NCBI RefSeq assembly: GCF_000189775.2
Contig: NC_015555.1
Location: forward strand, 1,189,001 to 1,253,000
From: Thermoanaerobacterium xylanolyticum LX-11
Lineage (GTDB): Bacteria; Bacillota; Thermoanaerobacteria; Thermoanaerobacterales; Thermoanaerobacteraceae
DNA length: 64,000 nucleotides
Direction: 5' to 3'
This document shows positions 33,386 through 42,394 of this stretch, one piece after another. Position 1 is the first letter of the stretch; the number at the start of each line of letters is the position of its first letter. The position numbers and the translations under genes are program-made. The notes beneath the pieces are model-generated. The model saw only the letters and a list, made by a program, of their open reading frames with translations. It searched no databases and had not been told where the DNA came from.

Positions 33386-35056
33386 ATGTATTTGACAAAT
33401 AAGACAAAATTAAAAATCATACCTTTGGGCGGGTTAAATGAGATCGGGAAAAATATGACTGTAATTGAGTACGGAAATGACATTATTGTCATTGACTGCG
33501 GTCTTGCTTTTCCTGATGACGAGATGTTGGGTATAGATCTTGTCATCCCAGACATTTCGTATTTATTAAAAAACAAAGAAAAAGTTAAAGCTATCGTTTT
33601 AACGCATGGGCATGAAGACCATATTGGAGCATTGCCTTATGTTTTAAGGCAATTAAATGTGCCTGTGTATGGGACACGTTTGACGCTTGGCTTAGTTGAG
33701 TACAAATTAAAAGAAAATGGGCTTTTAAGAGATAGCAAATTGGTAACGGTGAAACCTCGAGAGACAGTGACGTTTGGGCAACTTAGAGTAGAGTTTATAA
33801 GAACATCTCACAGCATTGCTGATTCGGCAGCACTGGCTATTCATACACCTGTTGGAGTTGTATTTCACTCTGGCGATTTTAAGATAGACTTTACCCCAAT
33901 TGGTGGAGAAGTAGCTGATTTCCATAGATTTGCTGAATTAGGAGAACAAGGGGTTCTTGTCATGATGTGTGATAGTACAAATATAGAAAGACCAGGTTAT
34001 ACGATGTCTGAAAAAACTGTAGGAGACACATTTGACAATATATTTAGAAAAGCTGAACAGAGGATAATCGTAGCTACATTTGCATCAAACATTCATCGCG
34101 TTCAACAGATAATTGATTCTGCTTACAAGTATGGAAGAAAAGTTTCGATTTCAGGACGAAGCATGATAAATGTCATAAATGTTGCCAATGAATTAGGGTA
34201 TTTAAGCATACCAGAAGGTACACTTATAGACATCGATGAAGCCAATAAACTTCCGTATGGTGAAGTGGTCATTATTACCACCGGAAGCCAAGGAGAGCCC
34301 ATGTCAGCGTTGACAAGGATGGCATCTTCAGAACACAAAAAGGTTGAGATAGTGCCAGGTGATACAGTTGTAATATCTGCTTCTGCCATACCTGGTAACG
34401 AAAAATTAATATCAAGGGTGATAAATCAACTGTTCAAAAAAGGCGCAGAAGTAATATACGATGCATTGGCTGATGTACATGTATCTGGACACGCATGCCA
34501 AGAAGAAATCAAGTTGCTCCACACACTAATAAGACCACAATTTTTTATTCCCGTACATGGAGAATATAGGCATTTGAAGCAACATGCAAAGTTAGCCGAA
34601 GATCTTGGCATGGATCCTAAAAATATATTTATTGCTGATAATGGTACAGTGATTGAATTTACAAAAAATTCAGGTCGGATTGCTGGCACGGTAACTGCAG
34701 GTAAAGTATTGGTTGATGGCTTAGGCGTTGGTGACGTAGGAAATATAGTCTTAAGAGATAGGAAACATCTTTCTCAAGATGGTTTATTGGTGGTAGTTGT
34801 TACCATATCTAAAGAAAAAGGTTCTGTAATAGCTGGACCTGATATAATATCGAGAGGTTTTGTATATGTGAGAGAGTCAGAGGATTTGATGGAGGAAGCC
34901 AAAAATCTTGTTAAAGAAACTCTTTCACAGTGCGAAAAGGATGATATAACGGAATGGTCGTCTATAAAGACTATGATTAAAGAATGTTTAAGCAGCTTTT
35001 TATATGAAAAAACAAAGAGAAATCCAATGATATTGCCTATAATAATGGAAATATAG
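33386..35056 (+). CDS. rnj: Ribonuclease J
   Basis: A metallo-beta-lactamase/beta-CASP ribonuclease of about 556 residues with 5'-3' exo- and endonuclease activity in mRNA decay and rRNA maturation. Zinc-binding HGHEDHIGALPY is seen at about residue 74, with further ligands in TSHSIADSAAL and HSGDFKIDF. The beta-CASP region carries TTGSQGEPMSALTRM and VSGHACQEE. The C-terminal domain follows FIPVHGEYRH. The start is ATG 33386 or TTG 33392, both after GAAGGGA. The upstream in-frame ATG at 33314 lacks a ribosome site. A YlbF-family gene follows. Confidence 0.96.
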   Translation: MYLTNKTKLKIIPLGGLNEIGKNMTVIEYGNDIIVIDCGLAFPDDEMLGIDLVIPDISYLLKNKEKVKAIVLTHGHEDHIGALPYVLRQLNVPVYGTRLTLGLVEYKLKENGLLRDSKLVTVKPRETVTFGQLRVEFIRTSHSIADSAALAIHTPVGVVFHSGDFKIDFTPIGGEVADFHRFAELGEQGVLVMMCDSTNIERPGYTMSEKTVGDTFDNIFRKAEQRIIVATFASNIHRVQQIIDSAYKYGRKVSISGRSMINVINVANELGYLSIPEGTLIDIDEANKLPYGEVVIITTGSQGEPMSALTRMASSEHKKVEIVPGDTVVISASAIPGNEKLISRVINQLFKKGAEVIYDALADVHVSGHACQEEIKLLHTLIRPQFFIPVHGEYRHLKQHAKLAEDLGMDPKNIFIADNGTVIEFTKNSGRIAGTVTAGKVLVDGLGVGDVGNIVLRDRKHLSQDGLLVVVVTISKEKGSVIAGPDIISRGFVYVRESEDLMEEAKNLVKETLSQCEKDDITEWSSIKTMIKECLSSFLYEKTKRNPMILPIIMEI

Positions 35057-35068
35057 GAGGATTAAGAT

Positions 35069-35398
35069 ATGAACGTATACGATAAAGCGTATGAATTAAA
35101 AAGAGCAATAGAAGAGCTGCCTGAATATAAAGCATTTAAAGATGCATTCAAAAAAATTGAGTCCAATGAGCAAAATAGAAAAATGTTAGAGGATTTTAGA
35201 AAAAAACAATTAGAAATTCAGACGAAAGAACTGACGGGAAAAGAAATAACAAAAGAAGATGAAGAAATGTTAAAAAAGCTTTATGACATACTAAGCTTAA
35301 ATCCTGAATTAAATGGTTATCTCGCTGCGGAATACAGCTTTTCTCGCATAATGGATGACATTACAAAGATTATAATGGATGTTGTTAATTTAAAATAG
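35069..35398 (+). CDS. YlbF/YmcA family protein
   Basis: A 109-residue helical protein of the YlbF (DUF964) family: MNVYDKAYELKRAIEELPEYKAFKDAFKKIE, a long helix pair and a conserved C-terminal helix. In Bacillus, YlbF and YmcA form a complex with YaaT that adjusts RNase Y specificity and promotes competence, sporulation and biofilm. Located 12 bases after RNase J, it links to RNA turnover here. ATG 35069 follows AGGAGG. Which of the two paralogues it equals is not clear. Confidence 0.9.
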   Translation: MNVYDKAYELKRAIEELPEYKAFKDAFKKIESNEQNRKMLEDFRKKQLEIQTKELTGKEITKEDEEMLKKLYDILSLNPELNGYLAAEYSFSRIMDDITKIIMDVVNLK

Positions 35399-35406
35399 CA
35401 AATAAG

Positions 35407-35440
35407 AACAAGTGGGCTAAAAACCTTACTTGTTTTTATT
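35407..35440 (+). terminator. Terminator after the YlbF-family gene
   Basis: AACAAGT (35407-35413) and ACTTGTT (35428-35434) with extra inner pairs, then TTTATTTG. Confidence 0.8.
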
Positions 35441-35497
35441 TGTATATAATTATATAATCTTTGTATAAAGTGTCGATTTTTGATTTGAGGAGAGCTT

Positions 35498-36526
35498 ATG
35501 ATGATAAATGTAAAGGGGAAAATAAAAAAAAGATCGCTTGTTACGATTGTTATTGTAGTTTTTTTTATCATATCAGCGGCAATTTATTATGAAAGTTTAT
35601 TTAAACCTGTTGACAATAATCCGACTAAAAAAGAAGTTGTCATACCACAAGGCTCCTCGACTGTAGAAATTGCTAAGATATTGCGAAATAAAGACTTAAT
35701 AAAAAGCGAGTGTTTTTTTATTTTTCGTTCAAAGTTTTACGATGATGGCGTTCAAATGAAAGCTGGAAAGTATCTTTTAAGTTCAAATATGACTACGGAT
35801 GAGATAATTAAGAAGTTAAAAGATGGAAAGGTTATATTAGATACTGTTAAATTCACTATACCAGAAGGGTTTACTGTAAGTGAGATTGCAGACCGCTTGC
35901 AACAGATGGGTATAGTCAAGAAAAGCGATTTTATGAATGAAGCTCAAAATGGTGTTTTTAATTATGAGTTTTTAAAGGATATTCCTAAAGATAGACCAGA
36001 TCGATTAGAAGGATATCTTTTTCCTGACACATATGTTATAAAGAAAGGTACCAGTGCTCATGATATTATAAATCTTATGCTGTCAAGGTTTGACGAAATA
36101 TATAAATCTTATATAAAAGGGAAAGAGACGAATGTTGGCATGACTACCGACAAAATTGTGATAATAGCGTCAATGATTGAGAAAGAAGCTAAAATAGACA
36201 AAGATAGACCGCTTATCGCTGGTGTAATATACAACAGGCTAAATAAAAACATGAAATTGCAGATTGACGCTACTGTGGAATATGCTTTAGGAGAGCACAA
36301 AGACAAATTATCTCTTGATGACTTAAAAGTTAATTCACCATATAATACTTATTTGCACTATGGATTGCCAATAGGGCCAATTAGCAATCCAGGCTTAAAG
36401 TCTATAGAAGCAGCTATAGATCCAGCAAAACATGACTATTACTACTATGTAGCTCAAACTGATGGTTCTCATATTTTTAGCAAGACTTATATAGATCAGT
36501 TGAATGCGGAAAAAAAGGTTAATTGA
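35498..36526 (+). CDS. mltG: Endolytic murein transglycosylase MltG
   Basis: A 342-residue YceG-family enzyme that cleaves nascent glycan strands and helps set their length. One N-terminal membrane helix (about residues 12-31), a LysM-like subdomain (VVIPQGSSTVEIAKILRN, FTIPEGFTVSEIADRL), then the catalytic domain with the Glu in IASMIEKEAKIDKDRPLIAGVIYNRL and the ending PIGPISNPGLKSIEAAIDP. ATG 35498 follows GGAGAG. It heads a unit with trmR and trhP, as in Bacillus. Confidence 0.95.
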   Translation: MMINVKGKIKKRSLVTIVIVVFFIISAAIYYESLFKPVDNNPTKKEVVIPQGSSTVEIAKILRNKDLIKSECFFIFRSKFYDDGVQMKAGKYLLSSNMTTDEIIKKLKDGKVILDTVKFTIPEGFTVSEIADRLQQMGIVKKSDFMNEAQNGVFNYEFLKDIPKDRPDRLEGYLFPDTYVIKKGTSAHDIINLMLSRFDEIYKSYIKGKETNVGMTTDKIVIIASMIEKEAKIDKDRPLIAGVIYNRLNKNMKLQIDATVEYALGEHKDKLSLDDLKVNSPYNTYLHYGLPIGPISNPGLKSIEAAIDPAKHDYYYYVAQTDGSHIFSKTYIDQLNAEKKVN

Positions 36527-36542
36527 TTTAGAGGTGCCGTTT

Positions 36543-37172
36543 ATGATAGATAGCGACATAAAATTTATAAGGCAATTGTTTGATTTAAGTCAAGGGCTGC
36601 TTAAAGAAATCGAAAGTTATGCAAGTGATAATTTTATTCCAATCATAAAACCTGAAGTTGCGAAATTTTTAGAAACAATTATAAAAATCAAGCAACCAGA
36701 AAATATTTTAGAAATAGGCACAGCCGTTGGCTATTCTTCTATCGTGATGCTATTAGCTCATGAAAATTGTAAAATTCTTACCATCGAGAAAAACATGGAT
36801 ATGGCTGAGATAGCAAAAGAGAATTTTCTTAAAGCATCTCTATTAGATAGGGTTGAACTTATAAAAGGTGATGCTTTGGACGTTTTGCCTTGTCTTAATA
36901 AAAAGTATGACTTAATATTTATTGATGCAGCGAAAGGCCATTACAAGGAATTTTTTGACGAATCTTTAAGGCTATTAAGCGATAGAGGTATTTTGATTTG
37001 CGATAATATTTTGTATAAAGGCTATGTTGCTGCTGAAAAGCATGTAAAACATAAGCGTAGAACGATAGTTTATAGGATGAGAGATTTTATTTTATATGTT
37101 TTAAACAAGACAGGAATATCTACGTCGATTATTCCTATTGGTGATGGTTTGTCTATAAGCGTAAAGGAGTGA
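36543..37172 (+). CDS. trmR: tRNA 5-hydroxyuridine methyltransferase
   Basis: A 209-residue SAM-dependent O-methyltransferase of the YrrM/TrmR type. In Bacillus TrmR makes 5-methoxyuridine at tRNA wobble position 34. Motif I ILEIGTAVGYSSIVM, motif II region ILTIEKNMDMAEIAKENF, and YDLIFIDAAKGHYKEFF with the metal/SAM Asp residues. ATG 36543 after GAGGTG; the upstream in-frame ATG at 36504 falls inside mltG. The gene lies five bases before the U32 peptidase family gene that would supply its hydroxylated substrate. Confidence 0.9.
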   Translation: MIDSDIKFIRQLFDLSQGLLKEIESYASDNFIPIIKPEVAKFLETIIKIKQPENILEIGTAVGYSSIVMLLAHENCKILTIEKNMDMAEIAKENFLKASLLDRVELIKGDALDVLPCLNKKYDLIFIDAAKGHYKEFFDESLRLLSDRGILICDNILYKGYVAAEKHVKHKRRTIVYRMRDFILYVLNKTGISTSIIPIGDGLSISVKE

Positions 37173-37176
37173 AAAA

Positions 37177-38388
37177 ATGGTTGAGTTATTATCACCGGCC
37201 GGTGATTTAGAGAGGGTAAAAGTTGCGATAAATTATGGAGCAGATGCCGTTTATTTCGGTGGAAACAATTATGGACTTAGAGCTACAGTCGGCTTTAGCA
37301 TGGATGAGATCAAATATGCAGTTGAATATGTTAAAAATCATGGTAAAAAAGCTTATTTAACTGTAAACATATTTCCTCACAATGATGATCTCATAGGATT
37401 GCCAGAATATATATATGAAGTTAGTAAAACTGGAATAGACGCAGTGATAGCTTCTGATCCAGGTGTATTTTCGATAATCAAGGAAGTTGCACCAAAACTT
37501 GAGATTCATATAAGCACACAAGCTAACAACGTTAATTATAGAAGCGCAATTTTTTGGCATGAATTAGGGGCAAAGCGCATTGTTTTGGCTAGAGAATTGT
37601 CTTTGGAAGAGATAAAGCAGATAAGACAAAAAACTCCAAACGATTTAGAATTGGAGGTTTTTGTTCACGGTGCAATGTGCATTTCGTATTCCGGAAGATG
37701 CCTTCTAAGTAATTATTTAACAGAAAGAGATGCAAACAAAGGCGAATGTACGCATCCATGCAGGTGGAAGTATTATCTTGTTGAAGAAAAAAGGCCTGGA
37801 CAGTACATGAGAATAGAGGAAGATGACAGAGGGACATATATAATGAATTCAAAAGATCTATGTATGATAAAATACATTCCAGATATTATCAAAGCTGGCG
37901 CAACCAGTCTAAAGATAGAAGGCAGAAACAAAAGCTCGTATTATGTTGCTGTTGTGACAAAAGTTTATAGAAAAGCAATTGATGATTATCTGGAATTTGG
38001 CGATAGATATGTTTTTGATGAAGGCCTTTTAGAAGAATTGGGGAAAGTCAGCAATAGAGACTTTACGACTGGTTTTTATTTTGGGAAACCTGGTTCTGAA
38101 TCACACAATTATGATTCTTCCTCATACATCAGGAATTACAATATTGTTGGAATGGTGATTGATTACGATGATAAAAGTGGAATGGCTGTAATAGAGCAAA
38201 GAAACAGATTTTTTTCAGGTGATGTAATAGAGATCATAGGTCCTAAAGACATGTTTGTGGAGACTATTGATAAAATGTATGATATAGAAGGCAATGAAAT
38301 CGGAGTTGCACCGCATCCACAGATGATTGTAAAGATTCCATTAAAGAGGAAGGTAGAAAAATATTACATTCTTAGAAAAAAAGCATAG
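37177..38388 (+). CDS. trhP: U32-family tRNA uridine hydroxylation protein
   Basis: A 403-residue U32 'peptidase' family protein. Homologues TrhP (YrrO, YegQ) introduce the 5-hydroxyl on U34 of tRNAs using prephenate-dependent chemistry and an iron-sulfur cluster. Conserved: LLSPAGDLERVKVAINYGADAVY at the start, ELEVFVHGAMCISYSGRCLLSNYLTERDANKGEC with clustered Cys, and SLKIEGRNKSSYYVAVVTKVYRKAID. Adjacent trmR would then methylate the hydroxyl. One copy here versus two in Bacillus. ATG 37177 follows AAAGGAGTG. Confidence 0.9.
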   Translation: MVELLSPAGDLERVKVAINYGADAVYFGGNNYGLRATVGFSMDEIKYAVEYVKNHGKKAYLTVNIFPHNDDLIGLPEYIYEVSKTGIDAVIASDPGVFSIIKEVAPKLEIHISTQANNVNYRSAIFWHELGAKRIVLARELSLEEIKQIRQKTPNDLELEVFVHGAMCISYSGRCLLSNYLTERDANKGECTHPCRWKYYLVEEKRPGQYMRIEEDDRGTYIMNSKDLCMIKYIPDIIKAGATSLKIEGRNKSSYYVAVVTKVYRKAIDDYLEFGDRYVFDEGLLEELGKVSNRDFTTGFYFGKPGSESHNYDSSSYIRNYNIVGMVIDYDDKSGMAVIEQRNRFFSGDVIEIIGPKDMFVETIDKMYDIEGNEIGVAPHPQMIVKIPLKRKVEKYYILRKKA

Positions 38389-38402
38389 CTTAGTGAATGT
38401 TA

Positions 38403-38445
38403 AACTCCTTTAAGGGAAATAATAACCCCGGAAAGGAGTTTTTTT
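38403..38445 (+). terminator. Hairpin with T-tract that also contains the ribosome site of the next gene
   Basis: AACTCCTTT (38403-38411) is complementary to AAAGGAGTT (38432-38440). Seven T follow and the ATG is at 38446. AAAGGAG in the 3' arm is the Shine-Dalgarno of the PBP gene. Confidence 0.8.
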
Positions 38446-40050
38446 ATGAATAGGAAAAACCTTAGATTTATTGTTTTAAATATCATAACTACATTTCTTA
38501 TCTTATCATTATTGATAAGGCTTTTTTATATACAATACGTAAAAGGTGAAACATACGCTAAAATTGCTGTAGATCAAAAAATTCAAAGTTTGAATTTAGA
38601 CAAAAAACGTGGAGAAATATACGATAGAAATTTAATTCCTTTTACAGACAGAACTTCAACAAAGTACGTGTATGCAATCCCTGGATTGATCATCAATAAA
38701 AAAAATGCATCAGAAATAATAAATAAACTAACTGGTATTTCAGAAAGTGAAATATACGGAAACTTAAATGAAGGCAAAGATATTCTTAGTTATAAAGTTA
38801 GATATACATACGACGGAAATTTGCCTGTTGGAATCTTTATACTGAATATTCCTCAAAGATATGATTCTAATTCATTGGCAAGACACATAATAGGATACAG
38901 TGGTAGCGCTAATTATGGATTGGAAGACACATTCAACAAAATTTTAAGCACTAATGGATATGATTCTATAGCTGTATTTAAAGACAACAATAATGACTAT
39001 TTAAAAGGATTGGGTGTAAAAATAAGAAGCACTGATAAAAATGTATACTCGATTCAGACAACACTCGATTATCATATTCAAAAAGCGGTAGAAAATATTT
39101 TGGATAAAAACAATATTAACGGTGCTGCTGTTGTTTTAAGTGTAAAAAATGGAGATATTTTGGCAATGGCTTCAAGGCCCAACTACGACCAAAATAAAGT
39201 TAGCGATTATCTAAACAGTAAAAACGAAGAATTGCTGAATAAAGCAGTAATGGATTATCCCCCGGGGTCCATTTTTAAAATAATAGTGGCATCTGCTGCA
39301 TTAGAAAATAAAAAAGTTAACATATATGATAACTTTATTGACGAACCGTATATAAACATCGATGGTGTGGTTTACCATAATTTTATGGATGAGTCAAATG
39401 GATTGATTAACATGATCAAAGCATTTGAAGTCTCATCAAATACGACATTTATAAAAATTGGGCAAAAGACAGGCGGCAGCGATATAATAGAAATGGCAAA
39501 AAAATTTGGTATAACAAAAGATGATAATCTGCCGATAGAGGAGCAAATTGGCACATTGCCATCCTTGGAAAATACATTAGGTGCTGGCATAGGAAATCTT
39601 TCAATTGGACAGGGAGATGTTACCATGACTCCACTGCAAGCTGCTGATGTTGCAGCGACCATTGCCAATGACGGTATAAGAAATGTTCCTAATCTTTTAA
39701 AAGCTATTATTGATGAAAATGGCAATATTGTAGAAAATCTACACAAGGCAGACTCATACAGAGTTATAAGCGAAAGCACAGCAGAAAGTGTAAAAGAAAT
39801 GATGAGAGATGTTGTGGTAAATGGAACTGGAAAAAACGCAGAAACCGAGTATAAGTCGGCAGGAAAAACTGGTTCGGCTGAGGTAAACAGGGAGAAAAAT
39901 ATCTATCATGCATGGTTTACTGGTTTTGTTCCTTATGATGAGCCTGTTTATGCAATATCAGTCTTTGTTAAAAATGGCGATATAGGCGGAATTAAAGCGG
40001 CTCCAATATTTAAACAAATAGCTGAAGAAATAATGAAATACTATAAATGA
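38446..40050 (+). CDS. Class B penicillin-binding protein (transpeptidase)
   Basis: A 534-residue D,D-transpeptidase. One membrane anchor (about 8-28), a PBP dimerisation domain, then the catalytic domain. Active-site motifs: SxxK as S275-IFK, SxN as S330-S331-N332, and K474-TG. This is smaller than FtsI/SpoVD and has no PASTA domain. Located just upstream of sigK, so a sporulation or cortex role is possible but not shown. The start overlaps a T-tract after a hairpin containing its ribosome site. Confidence 0.93.
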   Translation: MNRKNLRFIVLNIITTFLILSLLIRLFYIQYVKGETYAKIAVDQKIQSLNLDKKRGEIYDRNLIPFTDRTSTKYVYAIPGLIINKKNASEIINKLTGISESEIYGNLNEGKDILSYKVRYTYDGNLPVGIFILNIPQRYDSNSLARHIIGYSGSANYGLEDTFNKILSTNGYDSIAVFKDNNNDYLKGLGVKIRSTDKNVYSIQTTLDYHIQKAVENILDKNNINGAAVVLSVKNGDILAMASRPNYDQNKVSDYLNSKNEELLNKAVMDYPPGSIFKIIVASAALENKKVNIYDNFIDEPYINIDGVVYHNFMDESNGLINMIKAFEVSSNTTFIKIGQKTGGSDIIEMAKKFGITKDDNLPIEEQIGTLPSLENTLGAGIGNLSIGQGDVTMTPLQAADVAATIANDGIRNVPNLLKAIIDENGNIVENLHKADSYRVISESTAESVKEMMRDVVVNGTGKNAETEYKSAGKTGSAEVNREKNIYHAWFTGFVPYDEPVYAISVFVKNGDIGGIKAAPIFKQIAEEIMKYYK

Positions 40051-40064
40051 GACTTGCACCAAAG

Positions 40065-40101
40065 ATTTTAAGTTGCATATATTTAATATGTGACTTAAAA
40101 T
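40065..40101 (+). promoter_or_regulatory. 16-bp hairpin directly upstream of the sigK ribosome site
   Basis: The segment 40065-40080 pairs with 40086-40101 over 16 positions including two G-U, around the loop ATTTA. No T-tract follows; the next bases are GTGGAGGTGG. Could be an operator, a terminator of unusual form, or a leader control element. Confidence 0.7.
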
Positions 40102-40116
40102 GTGGAGGTGGCCTTT

Positions 40117-40812
40117 ATGTTGGCTGCGCTTATAGCGCTTGTGACATCAATCGTGAAAGACATAATCAATTTCGGCTATTTAACAAATGCTAATTCATTT
40201 CCCCAACCTCTTACAGCAGAAGAAGAAAGAAAGTATTTTGAAGCCTTTAAAAACGGTGATGAAGAAGCGAAGAATATTTTGATAGAAAGAAACTTAAGGC
40301 TTGTAGCGCACGTTGTTAAAAAGTACAGCAATGCTGGTAAAGATGTAGATGATTTAATATCCATAGGAACAATAGGTCTTATTAAAGCGATTTTAACTTA
40401 TGATTCTTCAAAAGGAACTCATTTGGCAACATATGCGGCTCGATGCATTGAAAACGAAATATTGATGTCATTGCGAGCTGAAAAGAAAATAAAATCTGAA
40501 ATATCTTTGCATGATCCTATAGGAGTTGATAAAGAGGGCAATGAGATTTCGCTTATAGATATTTTAGGGACTGAGACAGACGAGGTAAGTGATCAAGTAG
40601 AATTAAGAATGCAAGTCAAAAAACTGTACCACAAGTTAAATAGTGTTCTTAAAAACAGGGAAAAATTAATAATTGAATTAAGGTATGGTCTCATAAATGG
40701 TGGTGCAAAAACTCAGAGGGAAATAGCGAAAATGTTAGGGATTTCAAGATCTTACGTATCGAGAATAGAAAAAAAGGCATTAAACAAGTTATTTAAAGAA
40801 ATGACGATGTAA
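40117..40812 (+). CDS. sigK: Sporulation sigma factor K (precursor)
   Basis: A 231-residue sigma-70 family factor for late mother-cell genes. The hydrophobic pro-sequence MLAALIALVTSIVKDIINFG (residues 1-20) is the type removed by intramembrane proteolysis. Region 2 contains RNLRLVAHVVKKYSNAGKDVDDLISIGTIGLIKAI; region 4 contains TQREIAKMLGISRSYVSRIEKKAL. ATG 40117 follows GGAGGTGG. The gene is one uninterrupted frame with no skin-type element. Confidence 0.96.
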   Translation: MLAALIALVTSIVKDIINFGYLTNANSFPQPLTAEEERKYFEAFKNGDEEAKNILIERNLRLVAHVVKKYSNAGKDVDDLISIGTIGLIKAILTYDSSKGTHLATYAARCIENEILMSLRAEKKIKSEISLHDPIGVDKEGNEISLIDILGTETDEVSDQVELRMQVKKLYHKLNSVLKNREKLIIELRYGLINGGAKTQREIAKMLGISRSYVSRIEKKALNKLFKEMTM

Positions 40813-40841
40813 ATGTGATCTAAAGTTTTTTAATCCAAATG

Positions 40842-40880
40842 CTGTCTATATTGACAGTTTATTTTTTTGTAAAGTATAAT
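40842..40880 (+). promoter_or_regulatory. Overlapping sigK terminator and yqeG-type promoter
   Basis: CTGTC (40842-40846) with GACAG (40853-40857) forms a short hairpin before TTTATTTTTTT. The 3' arm also provides TTGACA (40851-40856), 18 bases before TATAAT (40875-40880). Confidence 0.6.
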
Positions 40881-40904
40881 TAAAGTAAGTTTGGGGTGAA
40901 TTTA

Positions 40905-41390
40905 TTGTATAAAAAATTGATACCAGATATGTATGCTAATTCAATATACGATATAGACTTTGAAAACTTAAAAAAAAGAGGAATAACATCATTGATTTTT
41001 GATATTGACAATACGCTTGTACCGCAAAAGGTTTTAAATCCGGATCGAAAAGTAATTAACTTATTTAAATTTTTGAAGTCAAAAGGCTTTAAAGTTTGCC
41101 TTATATCAAACAATACAACGAAAAGAGTTAATAATTTTACTAAAGATACAGGTGTAAAAGGCATTTCATGGGCTATAAAGCCGAGAAAGTCTGCTTTTTA
41201 TAAGGCTTTGGAAATGCTTGACTCTACGCCTGATGAAACTGCTATTATTGGCGATCAAATTTTTACTGACATACTTGGGGGGCATAGAGTCGGACTTTTT
41301 ACGATACTTGTAAGACCTTTGTCAAGCGAAGAGTTTGGATGGACTAAAATCATGAGAAAATTAGAAAAAAAGGTTCTGAAAAAGGTGTGA
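40905..41390 (+). CDS. YqeG-type HAD phosphatase
   Basis: A 161-residue HAD-superfamily hydrolase of subfamily IIIA. Motif I SLIFDIDNTLVPQ (nucleophile and acid Asp), motif II CLISNNTTKR, motif III/IV around Lys of AIKPRKSAFYKAL and AIIGDQIFTDILGG. TTG 40905 follows GGGGTGA; GTG 40896 lies in the ribosome site. In Firmicutes yqeG is next to yqeH and aroE; here aroE follows by four bases. Substrate unknown. Confidence 0.9.
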   Translation: MYKKLIPDMYANSIYDIDFENLKKRGITSLIFDIDNTLVPQKVLNPDRKVINLFKFLKSKGFKVCLISNNTTKRVNNFTKDTGVKGISWAIKPRKSAFYKALEMLDSTPDETAIIGDQIFTDILGGHRVGLFTILVRPLSSEEFGWTKIMRKLEKKVLKKV

Positions 41391-41394
41391 AAAA

Positions 41395-42246
41395 ATGAAT
41401 ATTAATTCTAAAACAAGCATTTATGGTATAATTGGGCATCCAATAGGACATAGTTTATCGCCTTTGATACATAACTATGCCTTTGAAAATCTCGATTTTA
41501 ATTCGGTTTACGTTTCTTTTGATGTAAATGAAGAAGATTTAAAAGATGCAATTATAGGTATAAAAGCATTAGGCATAAAAGGCCTTAATGTTACTGTTCC
41601 ACATAAGGAAAGTGTGATAAAGTATCTTGATCGTATTTCAGATGAAGCAAAACTTATTGGAGCAGTGAACACAATAAAAAATAATAGTGGTTCATTGGAA
41701 GGATACAATACCGATGTAACAGGTTTTATGGAATCGCTAAAAGAACACAACGTGGATGTTGTAGGCAAAAATGCAGTTATTTTAGGTGCTGGTGGTGCTG
41801 CCAAAGCTGTGGCCGTAGGATTAGCACTTTTAGGAGCTAAGTCAATATATGTATGCAATAGATCGATAGATAAAGCAAAGGAACTTAGCATTCATATGGA
41901 AAATAATTTTAACATTAAAAGTTTAGGAATATCGTATAACGATCTAAATATGTTAGATGAGATTGATATACTGATAAACGCTACCAGTGTCGGTATGCAT
42001 CCGAATGTAGATGTGTCGCCAATTGGAGAAGATGTAGTTGCAAAAGCGAAATTTGTTTATGATATTATATATAATCCTGAAAAGACGTTATTTCTAAGCT
42101 ATGCGGAGAAATACCGCATAAAATACATCAATGGGCTTGATATGCTTATAAATCAGGCAATTGATTCATTTAAAATTTGGACTGGAGCAAATTTCGATAA
42201 AAAAATTATTTTAAATTTTCTTAAAAAGAAGGATTTTGTTAAATAA
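41395..42246 (+). CDS. aroE: Shikimate dehydrogenase
   Basis: Reduces 3-dehydroshikimate with NADPH in the shikimate pathway. 283 residues. Substrate site IGHPIGHSLSPLIHNYAF, catalytic Lys-Asp in NVTVPHKESV and GYNTDVTGF, nucleotide site ILGAGGAAKAVAVGL, and ATSVGMHPNVDVSPI near the C-terminal half. ATG 41395 after GGTGTGA. aroK and aroQ lie 10-14 kb downstream in the same direction. Confidence 0.96.
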   Translation: MNINSKTSIYGIIGHPIGHSLSPLIHNYAFENLDFNSVYVSFDVNEEDLKDAIIGIKALGIKGLNVTVPHKESVIKYLDRISDEAKLIGAVNTIKNNSGSLEGYNTDVTGFMESLKEHNVDVVGKNAVILGAGGAAKAVAVGLALLGAKSIYVCNRSIDKAKELSIHMENNFNIKSLGISYNDLNMLDEIDILINATSVGMHPNVDVSPIGEDVVAKAKFVYDIIYNPEKTLFLSYAEKYRIKYINGLDMLINQAIDSFKIWTGANFDKKIILNFLKKKDFVK

Positions 42247-42284
42247 TGTAGAATATAATTTAGTGTGTGATTTTAATTTTCATA

Positions 42285-42372
42285 GATTTGATTGAGATAG
42301 ATGATGTGAGTCTATATTTGGGCGCTTTATGACTCATTGATATAGTGGCGCAACCGGCATCATTGTCGGGTT
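42285..42372 (+). ncRNA. c-di-GMP-II riboswitch
   Basis: Recognised from conserved class II segments: GATGATGTGAGTC (42299-42311), TATATTTGGGCGC (42313-42325), GACTCATT (42331-42338), TAGTGGCGCAACCG (42342-42355). GAGTC/GACTC and GGCGC/GTGGCGCAACC-type pairings match the pseudoknotted core. A promoter-like TATAAT is at 42254-42259. After the core CCGGC (42353-42357) can pair with GTCGG (42365-42369), then GTTTATTTATTTT: a terminator competing with the pairing of ATGATG (42301-42306) and CATCAT (42358-42363). Controls the pilus operon. Confidence 0.9.
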
Positions 42373-42394
42373 TATTTATTTTGGAGGGGCCTTG

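Noticed and set aside
40117-40812. Skin-type element in sigK
   Set aside because: The gene is a single intact frame.
42247-42394. Class I (GEMM) c-di-GMP riboswitch
   Set aside because: The class I core CACAGGGCAAACC is absent; the conserved segments fit class II.
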